A program made the position numbers and the translations under genes. This document shows positions 1-7,622 of a stretch of DNA of 63,416 nucleotides, one piece after another. Location: the NCBI RefSeq assembly GCF_009914725.1, contig NZ_JAAAWJ010000003.1, positions 1 through 63,416 of the forward strand. The letters are read 5' to 3'. A model generated the notes under the pieces. That model saw only the letters and a program-made list of their open reading frames with translations, ran no database searches and was not told the DNA's origin. The DNA is from Methanogenium sp. MK-MG (GTDB lineage Archaea > Halobacteriota > Methanomicrobia > Methanomicrobiales > Methanomicrobiaceae). Positions within the stretch are counted from its first letter, which is position 1. Every line of letters starts with the position of its first letter.

Positions 1-1060
1 CGGCAGCCCGCTCCGGTTCAAACCGTGCCTTCAGCTCCTGCCAGCGCTGGCTGCCGCCGCCGCAGGATGCGTGATGGCATCCGGCAAAGAGGGCGCCGTT
101 GGCAAACTGGATGGCAAACGCCCCGTCTTTGTGTGCGGAGGAGAAGGGGCATTCGGCGAGGACAAAGAGCGTTCCTCCGTGCCAGGGTTTTTCAGACCTG
201 ACGGCGATGCCTTTGGTATTGAGCCAGTGTCCCAGGTCGAACGAGCCGCGGCGCCGGGGTTGATCTTCTGCTGGTGCAGAGCAGGGCAGGAGGGCGGCGA
301 GGCCGCGGAGTGTGGCATCCGGGACGACCTGCGGTTCGTCCGGGGCCGTGATGATTTGGGCCTGCCGGTGCGGGCGTTCTGCGGTGTGGTCCCCCTTTCG
401 GGCGGTGGTGCCGTAGAGTTTCCATATGCGTCCGGCGTTGAAGTTCGCGGTGTCGCAGTGGACAACCTCGTCTGAGAAGAAGGTGTCGAGGACCGCAAGG
501 CAGGCCTTTATGAGTTGGGTGGCATCATTGTCGTTCGGGAGGTCGATGCGGTAGAGGAGGTGTGCCCCGTTGCCGGAGTCGGCAAGGACGGGTGCGGGAA
601 AGCCCTTCCCTGCCAGCCATTCGTCAATTGTTTCGGCCCGTTTGAGGGCAGCGAGGTGCTCTGCTTCGTTTGCGGAGACGCCGCTGGGCCGGACGGGGTC
701 AAGGTCAACGGGGAGCCACCGGCGGCGGCAGATGTCGGTGTCGGCGGTGGTGGCGTCGCTCCGGGAGAGGCGCTGCTTGACGCGGTTGGCCCGCCGGGAG
801 AGGAGGGCCGGGTTCACCTCGTTGAGTGTGACGTAGATGCCGTGCACATCGCGGAATGCGTCCATTGCTCCCGCCTTCTCTGCAAGGAGGTCAAAGTCGG
901 TGAAGTAGCCGCTGTGGACGCCGACATCGCCGAGGGCACGGAGTTCGACGACGTCACCGTCGGAAAAGAGGAGGGAGAGTGAGTCCCGGATGCCGGTGGG
1001 GTCAGGAGTCACAGGTGCCCGATCAGAGGTTGCGGGTGTCCGATCAGGATTCACAGGCAT
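1..1060 (-). CDS. Primase-polymerase (AEP type) of a mobile replicon, 3' end outside window
   Basis: The frame stays open to the window edge (353 residues seen). It reads as an archaeo-eukaryotic primase domain of the plasmid/virus kind. A DxD metal site (LPVDLDP, residues 117-122) is followed by the SGNGAHLLY motif (162-170) and by NAGRIWKLYGT (208-218). Residues 304-333 hold ECPFSSAH and GCHHASC, the Cys/His finger that often links such primases to a C-terminal helicase, which would lie off the left edge. The ATG at 1060 overlaps the preceding gene and has a G-rich upstream sequence; a GTG at 1012 is the alternative. It is third in a leftward three-gene operon. Base composition is GC-rich. 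Role as replication protein is inferred from the family. Confidence 0.75.
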   Translation of the reverse strand, partial: MPVNPDRTPATSDRAPVTPDPTGIRDSLSLLFSDGDVVELRALGDVGVHSGYFTDFDLLAEKAGAMDAFRDVHGIYVTLNEVNPALLSRRANRVKQRLSRSDATTADTDICRRRWLPVDLDPVRPSGVSANEAEHLAALKRAETIDEWLAGKGFPAPVLADSGNGAHLLYRIDLPNDNDATQLIKACLAVLDTFFSDEVVHCDTANFNAGRIWKLYGTTARKGDHTAERPHRQAQIITAPDEPQVVPDATLRGLAALLPCSAPAEDQPRRRGSFDLGHWLNTKGIAVRSEKPWHGGTLFVLAECPFSSAHKDGAFAIQFANGALFAGCHHASCGGGSQRWQELKARFEPERAA

Positions 1061-1407
1061 CCCCCCATGCAGTCGGGCATCGTCGGGAAGAGGGGTGCGG
1101 AGACCGCCTCACCGCGGGCCACCTGCCGGAAACCTGCGAAGGGTATCGCAAAGTGGCCCGCCCGCGTTGCGACGAGGACAGACCGGCCGGATGCGTGGAC
1201 GGTGATGTGGCCGTCGATGATCGCTGTGACGATGACTGACCCGTCGGGCTGGACATGCTCCTCATCGTTCCGGGTGAGGGGGACGCTCTGCCCGTAGAAT
1301 AAGAGGGTGCGGATGTCGTCCCGACTGAGTTGGTAGGTCTCCTCTGCGATGGTGAGAAAGAGGGTTTCGCCTCTCCCGAGGGCCAGGGTGCCGGGTTCAG
1401 TCTGCAT
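1051..1407 (-). CDS. Small hypothetical protein, second gene of replicon operon
   Basis: This frame encodes 118 residues beginning MQTEPGTLALGRGETLF. I do not recognise a family. The sequence is compact, beta-rich and of normal complexity, including a TIAEETYQLSRDD segment and a repeated V/I-rich pattern suggesting a small beta fold. Its ATG overlaps the end of the upstream gene by 11 bases and its stop overlaps the start of the primase gene, so the three are probably translationally coupled. Longer upstream extension of the frame is Ser/Pro/Arg low-complexity and is read as a shadow of the neighbouring gene. A role in plasmid maintenance is only suggested by context. Confidence 0.6.
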   Translation of the reverse strand: MQTEPGTLALGRGETLFLTIAEETYQLSRDDIRTLLFYGQSVPLTRNDEEHVQPDGSVIVTAIIDGHITVHASGRSVLVATRAGHFAIPFAGFRQVARGEAVSAPLFPTMPDCMGGCL

Positions 1408-2002
1408 GCGGTTCACCTCGCGGGGAGTGGCCAGCCTTCGGGGAGGGGCCGCCTCGTGGGGAGAGGGCGGCGAGGGTGGTGAGGGTGATCGCATAGTCGT
1501 GCCTGCCGGTGCGCCGGATGACGATCTCGGAGATCCTGCCTTTATGGGTGTGGACTTCTCTGGAGACTGCCTGCGGGATGAGGTAGAGCGGGACGGACCC
1601 GGCGGTGATCTGTCTCCCGTTGGGGTTTGGTTTCCCGTTAGGGATCTGTTTCCTGCCGGAGATCGGTTTTCCACCGCCGACCGCACCAGCAGCATCAGCA
1701 GCACCGACAGTACTGACCGCATGAGCAGCACTGACCGTGGCGACCGCATCGACCGCATCGACCGTAGCGTTTATAGAGTCTGCCGCCGACTGTTCATTGG
1801 CGGTTCCGTTCGAAACACTGTTGGCGCATGGTTTTGTGGTGGGGCTGCCATCTATTGTTTCTGCGTCTGCGGGTTGTTTTGCGTCTGCGGGTTGCCTGTC
1901 TGTTCTGATTTTGGTTACGGTCTTTGCTTTTGTTTCGGGTTTTCTTTCGGTTTTTGTCTCGATTTCTGTCTTGATTTTTTTGCTTTCTTTGATCTCGTTC
2001 AT
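1397..2002 (-). CDS. Hypothetical protein with charged low-complexity N-terminus, first gene of replicon operon
   Basis: The gene encodes about 201 residues. The first 45 are Lys/Glu/Thr-rich (MNEIKESKKIKTEIE), followed by an Ala/Val/Asp-rich linker and a globular C-terminal part containing HKGRISEIVIRRTGRHDY. No family is recognised. The ATG at 2002 is preferred because AGGAGA lies upstream; an in-frame start at 2038 exists. The 5' end and the upstream block are duplicated imperfectly near 4.53-4.93 kb, where only a stub of this gene survives. It starts a three-gene overlapping operon leading to the primase. Confidence 0.6.
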   Translation of the reverse strand: MNEIKESKKIKTEIETKTERKPETKAKTVTKIRTDRQPADAKQPADAETIDGSPTTKPCANSVSNGTANEQSAADSINATVDAVDAVATVSAAHAVSTVGAADAAGAVGGGKPISGRKQIPNGKPNPNGRQITAGSVPLYLIPQAVSREVHTHKGRISEIVIRRTGRHDYAITLTTLAALSPRGGPSPKAGHSPRGEPHAD

Positions 2003-2376
2003 GGAGGTAGTCTCCTGTGCAAGAAATGCTGTGCACATGAGAAGAGGGGCGGTCAGAGGTGATATAGAAGAATAACGCGTCGTGAAAGGGGGATTGGGTG
2101 GTGTCGGGGTTTGCCTTGCGCCGGGATGGTGATTAAACGCTCGGGGCGGGGTTCGTTTCCCCGAAAAAACATGCCCTTACTTTCAGACGGGGTGGGATGT
2201 TTGGTGGGGGAGGCATGCTCTACAGCCTCTCAGAATATTCGGTGAGGGAGGGGCCTTATTGGTCTGTGATATGTGGGTTGTTTTGGGAATAACTTGCATT
2301 ACTGCCGTATATTATTGGTGGTAATGATCGGGGTGAAAGGGGTCCATTCCGGGCGTATTTTCGCCAAAAATTGGGG
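1997..2376. repeat. Imperfect direct repeat, copy 1 (operon upstream block)
   Basis: This noncoding block upstream of the leftward operon recurs in the same orientation at 4563-4931. The best-conserved parts are the two ends: the gene-start region (gttcatgg...tcctgtgca) and the distal 120 bases beginning TTATTGGTCTGTGATATGTG and including CGGGGTGAAAGGGG. It probably contains the promoter of the operon: read leftward there is an AATAATATAC TATA-like stretch. It could also include a replication origin. CGGGG and CCCCG separated by seven bases form a small hairpin at 2147-2163 that lies in a less conserved part. Confidence 0.75.
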
Positions 2377-2459
2377 GAAACATGATTAAACTCAAACTGG
2401 CAAACTTAGGCTGTATCTCCTTGTTCCAAATCAATGTTGGATACAGGGCATCTTCAATT

Positions 2460-2549
2460 TTACAGAACTTTCGTCACACTACCACACCGATCACAGTTGT
2501 GGTAAAAGTATCGGGCGATGAGGGAGGGGCTGAGATTGTATTTGATCAT
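2460..2549 (-). pseudogene. Possible N-terminal fragment of a RecB-like nuclease/helicase gene
   Basis: A 29-codon frame opens with MIKYNLSPSLIARYFYHNCD and stops. The LSPSLIARYFYH stretch resembles the amino terminus of TM0106-type RecB-like nucleases or large helicase-nuclease fusions. Downstream coding-like sequence shifts to another frame (CKIEDALYPTLIW). This is read as a decayed gene start. The rest of 2380-2920 shows no gene I can support. Confidence 0.3.
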
Positions 2550-2921
2550 TTGTCACCGTCATATCCGGTAGATTCGGACAATGTTTCGCAGATGAATGCT
2601 GCGGAAATTGGCAGATCTTCAGGCCCTTTACTATTTGACTGCACGATGTTCTTCTGTTATTCGAAATAGCTACGGAGATGTGTGCCAGAATCCTGTTAAC
2701 AATACAATATTCGAGTCCTGGATGATTACGGATGGTTGCAAACACGGGAATTTAGCAAAACGATGCCATAGACATTTGAGGATTAAAGGCTGAGAAATAC
2801 CTCTCCGAGAACATGATGAGATCGTCCTTCATATTGAGAATTGTTTCAGCCTTATCCTCCCTGTTGAATCCTTTGAAGAATATAGGTCTAATTTTCAAAA
2901 AAAGAAATTTATCTGAGAAAC

Positions 2922-4340
2922 CTATCTTTGAATTATCTGGTTCAGTAATTCCGATAAGCTTTCACTGAATTTAGGGGTCATTGGCATTTCATACTTTATC
3001 ATATGCTCCGTTTGAACAATGAAATGAATTAATTCATCAAGATGAACGGGAGAATTTCTTTTAATTGCCTCAAGAGATTCTAGCAATCCTGCTTTATCCT
3101 GAAGTTGGACATTAACCTGAGCCAGGTTTATCGATTTGTCCATAATATCTTTTTGTAATTTCCGGGTCTCCTCTCCATTTCTACTTTTAGCTAATGTATC
3201 TTTGAGCCCTTCAATATCTGTCAAAATCTTGATCTTTTCGTATTCAAATACACCAATCTCCTCTTCATGATCTCTCTTATCTGAAACATCGGGATCGATC
3301 GGATTTTGATGCCTTCTGGCTGAAGCAGCAGCATTGTCTCTGTAATGTGATCTATTTGGTTTTCTTTTTAGTACAACAGGAATCGCAATACCGATGAGTA
3401 AAAGCATTCCAATTATCCCAATTACCATCTCGTTACTTAATCCGGGTATTTTTGGTATGGGAATCGGCAAGGATTTTTCAAGGCTGGCATCAACTGAGAT
3501 TACATCACCCGCGGTAACACTAACTTCTTTCAGATAGTCATCATATCCTTCATACACCAGTTTCACATTATGTTTGCCCGGAGATACTCCGGTGATTGTT
3601 ACTGGTGATATCCCTTTATAGATGTCATCAAGGAATACATTTGCAGGACCAGGTGTTGAGGATACTTTAATGTCGGCGGTGGACTTTGCTAAAGTTGTAG
3701 CTAATGTCTTCAGAGACCCGGGAGCAATTGAAATTTGTGTAGAATAGTCTTTATAACCGGATTTTTTCATTGAGACAGTATGCGTACCCTCTTTAATATC
3801 TGAAATTTTCAGAGGAGTTTTTCCGCGAGAATTTCCATCAAGGTATACTGATGCCTGAGAGGGATTTGAGGTTATTGATAAATCACCCGTTCCTTTTATT
3901 AAAGTGAATGAAAATGTGCCGGATTCATAATAGGGACCATAATTTCCCAGACCCATCGCTCCGGTTTCATAATATTTGACCCGAATACTTCCGGTATAAG
4001 TTCCGGTCAAAGCATCAGCTGGTGCTGATATCGTAAAATAGAAGGTTGATGAAGAATATTCGCTAATCCTTGACGTGGTTCTGCTTATTGGTGAGATTGA
4101 ACACCTGCTCGATGATGCAATTGTTGGGGTGACAACAACTCCATAGGCATAATCCAAACCGGATATCTCCTGTACTGAAACAGATAATGTCGAGGTACTC
4201 CCTCGTTCAATGGTAGGGGAGTCTGGATACACAACCAGATTTGGATTCCCCATTTCTGCACTCACACAATTGATACACACAGCACAAACCAAAATTAATA
4301 TTAGAAAAAATCCTATCGGTAATTTGCATTGGTTTGACAT
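2922..4340 (-). CDS. PEGA-domain membrane protein
   Basis: This is a secreted/membrane protein of about 472 residues. It has an N-terminal signal peptide (GFFLILILVCAVCINCVSA), then an extracellular region with a beta-sandwich-like segment. Two PEGA repeats follow (GDLSITSNPSQASVYLDGN and ADIKVSSTPGPANVFLDD; each ends in a G-x-H-x-V strand). One transmembrane helix follows (IGIIGMLLLIGIAIPVVL) and then a charged cytoplasmic coiled-coil tail of about 130 residues. An upstream ATG at 4388 is possible but would bury the signal peptide. PEGA proteins are common surface proteins of methanogens. The cytoplasmic tail suggests coupling outside to inside; no enzymatic domain is visible. The gene lies between the two copies of the direct repeat. 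Confidence 0.8.
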   Translation of the reverse strand: MSNQCKLPIGFFLILILVCAVCINCVSAEMGNPNLVVYPDSPTIERGSTSTLSVSVQEISGLDYAYGVVVTPTIASSSRCSISPISRTTSRISEYSSSTFYFTISAPADALTGTYTGSIRVKYYETGAMGLGNYGPYYESGTFSFTLIKGTGDLSITSNPSQASVYLDGNSRGKTPLKISDIKEGTHTVSMKKSGYKDYSTQISIAPGSLKTLATTLAKSTADIKVSSTPGPANVFLDDIYKGISPVTITGVSPGKHNVKLVYEGYDDYLKEVSVTAGDVISVDASLEKSLPIPIPKIPGLSNEMVIGIIGMLLLIGIAIPVVLKRKPNRSHYRDNAAASARRHQNPIDPDVSDKRDHEEEIGVFEYEKIKILTDIEGLKDTLAKSRNGEETRKLQKDIMDKSINLAQVNVQLQDKAGLLESLEAIKRNSPVHLDELIHFIVQTEHMIKYEMPMTPKFSESLSELLNQIIQR

Positions 4341-4532
4341 AATATCCAATATTATAATTACTATTTTTTTACGATAAATCCCATTCATTTGATTTAAAAA
4401 AATGATGGATGTGTATAAACTAACCCAGGATCATCTCATTTGCCGTTCTATTCCTGCAAATATTCAGGGAAAATATATCCTCAGCACCAACTCATGGCTA
4501 TTCTTCTCTTTCGTGAAGCCCATTGCTACGGA

Positions 4533-4568
4533 TTATTGTGATCTGGCGTTTCTCTTCATTCCGTTCAT
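4533..4568 (-). pseudogene. 5' stub of the 1397-2002 gene
   Basis: Leftward from 4568 the sequence reads MNGMKRNARSQ and stops. It corresponds to MNEIKESKK of the intact gene, and has the same upstream TGCACAGGA context. Only about 11 codons remain before homology ends, so this is a truncated copy carried with the second direct repeat. Confidence 0.5.
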
Positions 4569-4931
4569 GGAAATGATTTCCTGTGCATAGGAGAAGAGGG
4601 ATGCCCATATCTGATATTGATGAATAACACGTGGGGAATGGGTTGAATGGTGGATTTGGGATGCTATTGCGCTCAAATTGCGCTTAAATGCGCCCAGGGC
4701 CGGGATTTCGTTTTGAATGAATGCATCCCCACAGACGGCCGGAGCAGGCTGATCTTCGGGGGAGGCATACATTCCATCCTCTCAAAATATTTCCTGAGGA
4801 AAGGGTCTTATTGGTCTGTGATATGTGGGTTTTTTCGGAAATAAACTGCATTACTGTCGTATATTTCTGGGAGTAATAATCGGGGTGAAAGGGGTTCATT
4901 CCGGGCATATTTTCGCAAAAACTGGGGTGGG
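4563..4931. repeat. Imperfect direct repeat, copy 2
   Basis: This is the partner of 1997-2376 in the same orientation. The region from TTATTGGTCTGTGATATGTG (4808) to the TTTTCGC/GGGG end (4931) is nearly collinear with copy 1. The middle is much more diverged. The remaining gap to 5088 shows only an AT-rich promoter-like stretch (TTTAAATTTAAATC) immediately before the next gene. Confidence 0.75.
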
Positions 4932-5088
4932 AAAGATGTGGGTGGCAGTTGCCGCTTTTTTGTCATTCATACACTGGTTCAGGTGAGTTCAGGCCAAGGG
5001 TCGGTCAATGTCTCAACTGTGGTCCATATTGTGGAATTTTGGTTAAGAAACGAAATTGATATTTAAATTTAAATCATCAAAATAGTAT

Positions 5089-7158
5089 ATGGATTCATAT
5101 AATCAAAAAGACGTGAATTTGCTTTACCAGGTTTCGCGGATAATTGTGAATCCTGATATAAGAGATCGTAGAAAAGTCATTCGAAAAGAGCTTGTTCTTG
5201 CCACTCTTGCCACTTATTCAATGGATGATGTATTTGATGTATCTGGTATTAAAAATTCATTGCTAAATAAAACTGGCCTTAGTTTTAGCGAAAATGATAT
5301 TGTAAATATATTGGATGATTTAATCCTTGATGATACTATTTTCCATCAAACAGGGAAACGATATTGTCTAAAATCAGAAATAGAATATGTAAGCTTTGAC
5401 AATAGATTTGATTTTGTATGGAATGAATTTGCATCCAATTTTTTAAAAAAGCATTATTCCGATTTTGATCCGTATCTCCATAAAAATGTTAGAACATTTT
5501 TGGAAGATCTGATACTGGAAATTTTGCAAAGGTTTTCAATAGATGATTTGCCAGTAAATAATCAATCAGATGCACTTCCAATGGAAAATATTGAACCTGT
5601 TATTGATGAAAAAATAAGATCTAACATTTTTCAGAAATTTTTAGAAAATCCCTTAAAAAGATCTGTAATTGAATATCTGTCTTCGGATGAAAACAATGAG
5701 GAATTGCACAAATTTATTTTTGATTGCTACTATAGCCTTATTAATATCCATATAATTAAAACAGAGCAAGATATTCCTGATCTTGATTTTTGTAACGAGA
5801 TCAAATTCTTTCTTTTAGATACGAGTTTTATTATTCCTTTGTTATGTCAAACAGATCCCAAACATACTCTTTCATATACAATAATTGAATTTTGCAGAGA
5901 TAAAAATGTGAATATCTTCTTCTCTGAAAAAACAAAAACAGAATTGAACAGCTTAATTTTAAATTTAAATAATCCTCACAAAAGAGCAAATCAAAGATCT
6001 TCATTGGATAATCAATTTATTCAAGATTTTTTGAAACAATCAGAAGAAGGAATCAGTTGGGAAGAATATTTCACGGGAATTTCTTATTGGAAAAAAGAAC
6101 TTGAATTGAGGGGGATCTCTGAAATAAAGAGTAATGATAAAATTATAGTTAATCAGAATGTTTCAAAGAAAGTAACAGAAAATTTAAGATTAATAGACTC
6201 TTTGGAAGAGGAAAGGAAACAAAAACTAAATCCTCAACATGAATATAGGATACGAAGTCCTTTTTCAAATGAACATGATGGATATTGTGTTGGTCTAGTT
6301 TATCATTGTAAATTCGTGCACTATAATTCAGAGAGAATTGGTCCATTATTCTTAACCTATGATAACAGATTAGCAAAAATCAATGAAATTTTGAACGAAT
6401 CTGATAAATTTGGAGTGATAATACAACCTAGATCAGTATTAAATTACATATTAGCTTTTAGTCCTCTCAAAATTGATGAGAAAAATCAAGAAAAGGTGGG
6501 TTCTGCCTTATTGAGATATACTGCCAGACTTCAACACTCTCAGTTGACATTGGATGAATATTTAAAACTATTTTCAGTAAGGACTGGTTTGGAATCAAAA
6601 AATATTGAGGTACTGAAAAGAGTAATAGTCGAAACTCCACTGATTGATGAAATAAACAAGGCCTTACGGGAAAACAATGAATTCAATGCTGATGATTCGA
6701 TTATAAATTTTGTACAATCTAATGCATTTCAAGAAAAAATTGATCAGGTAATTAAATCCGATGACGAAAAAATAAACTTGCAAAAAGATAAAGATCGTTT
6801 AATAAAATTATTAAAAGAGGAAAAAGAGGAAAATATAGCTATTTCAAAAAAGAAAAATACCGTAAATATAACAAATATTACACATAATTATTATTCTAAT
6901 TATAATTTTGAATTTAATTCTCAAGTTGATTCTAAAATATTAAATCAATTTAATCTTTTAATGGAGGAAATTCTGGAAAAATCCCTATTAGAAAATGATA
7001 TTTTAGAAATACCTAATGATAAAATAAGTACAAAAATTCAACTTAAAAAATGGATAGAATCCAGTTTGAGTAAAATAAAAACTATAAAGAACACTCACCA
7101 GGATTTGAGCTATTTAATTGGAATTATGGATTTAATTTTGGGAATGATTGGATCCTAA
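5089..7158 (+). CDS. Large winged-helix/PIN-nuclease-like protein
   Basis: The protein has 689 residues in extremely AT-rich sequence unlike its surroundings, a sign of recent transfer. Residues 25-95 look like a helical/winged-helix DNA-binding unit. Residues 238-460 carry a PIN-like pattern of acidic residues: D244 in FLLDTSF, E285 in KTELNSL, D397 in NEHDGYC and D425 in LTYDNRLAK, each at the end of a predicted strand or start of a helix as in PIN nucleases. After that come helical and coiled-coil segments with an Asn/Tyr-rich patch (NITNITHNYYSNYN). No named family is recognised. A metal-dependent RNase or DNase role, perhaps in defence, is an inference. It begins shortly after an AT-rich promoter and stands alone. 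Confidence 0.65.
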   Translation: MDSYNQKDVNLLYQVSRIIVNPDIRDRRKVIRKELVLATLATYSMDDVFDVSGIKNSLLNKTGLSFSENDIVNILDDLILDDTIFHQTGKRYCLKSEIEYVSFDNRFDFVWNEFASNFLKKHYSDFDPYLHKNVRTFLEDLILEILQRFSIDDLPVNNQSDALPMENIEPVIDEKIRSNIFQKFLENPLKRSVIEYLSSDENNEELHKFIFDCYYSLINIHIIKTEQDIPDLDFCNEIKFFLLDTSFIIPLLCQTDPKHTLSYTIIEFCRDKNVNIFFSEKTKTELNSLILNLNNPHKRANQRSSLDNQFIQDFLKQSEEGISWEEYFTGISYWKKELELRGISEIKSNDKIIVNQNVSKKVTENLRLIDSLEEERKQKLNPQHEYRIRSPFSNEHDGYCVGLVYHCKFVHYNSERIGPLFLTYDNRLAKINEILNESDKFGVIIQPRSVLNYILAFSPLKIDEKNQEKVGSALLRYTARLQHSQLTLDEYLKLFSVRTGLESKNIEVLKRVIVETPLIDEINKALRENNEFNADDSIINFVQSNAFQEKIDQVIKSDDEKINLQKDKDRLIKLLKEEKEENIAISKKKNTVNITNITHNYYSNYNFEFNSQVDSKILNQFNLLMEEILEKSLLENDILEIPNDKISTKIQLKKWIESSLSKIKTIKNTHQDLSYLIGIMDLILGMIGS

Positions 7159-7207
7159 ATTTGCCACTCCACTCAAATTTCTTAGATTGTGGCAGAATAG
7201 AATTTGA

Positions 7208-7396
7208 CCGTTTACCCTTCGCGATGAATTTCCAACAAAAGAAGAAGCAGATAGCTGGTTAGCAAAAAAAGCTGAAGACTGGGGCGTTGTATTAACTGAT
7301 CCAAATCACGGAATCATGTTCCTGTTTTTTTTGGAAAAATCCATCAGCACTCCTGTCAAAAATAATGTAAGAGAATGCAGGATTCAAACGATCTGA
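7208..7396 (+). pseudogene. Orphan coding remnant without start codon
   Basis: The frame 7208-7396 reads PFTLRDEFPTKEEADSWLAK and continues as a well-behaved protein to a stop. It follows a stop directly and has no ATG or GTG in its first 40 codons. It looks like the surviving 3' part of a small gene. No family is recognised. Its AT-rich composition matches the preceding gene. Confidence 0.35.
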
Positions 7397-7500
7397 ATGA
7401 TTGCAGCTGAGGAGTGAAATTCCAAACTAACTCATTTATTTGGTTATATTTCAATCTATTTTTAATGCCCCCCATAGAATTCAAAATATTTTATAATGCA

Positions 7501-7540
7501 GGGCGCTCGACCGCCCGGATTCCAGTTAATTCGTCTGGAA
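7501..7540 (+). other. Tandem hairpins upstream of NTPase gene
   Basis: In a GC-rich patch inside AT-rich DNA, GGGCG (7501-7505) pairs with CGCCC (7512-7516). Immediately after, TTCCAG (7520-7525) pairs with CTGGAA (7535-7540). They lie about 80-120 bases before the ATPase start. They might be a leader structure, a small RNA or a terminator of the upstream remnant. The short open frames across this stretch are not convincing genes. Confidence 0.35.
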
Positions 7541-7622
7541 ACCGCAAGGCCCCTGGATTTTCCAACAATTCAACTCCAGTCTCATTTTTCAATATTAAAT
7601 TATCAGGGATTGGTGCCAGGCC

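Noticed and set aside
31-498. Open frames on both strands in the first kilobase (155 and 134 codons)
   Set aside because: They are Ser/Pro/Arg or Gly-rich low-complexity shadows; the third minus-strand frame gives a convincing primase.
1349-2062. Plus-strand 237-codon frame rich in Cys and Phe
   Set aside because: It is antisense to the operon genes with repetitive composition and has no protein-like C-terminal part.
2382-2669. Plus-strand 95-codon frame after repeat copy 1
   Set aside because: No recognisable family or ribosome site; the opposite strand shows a better candidate remnant.
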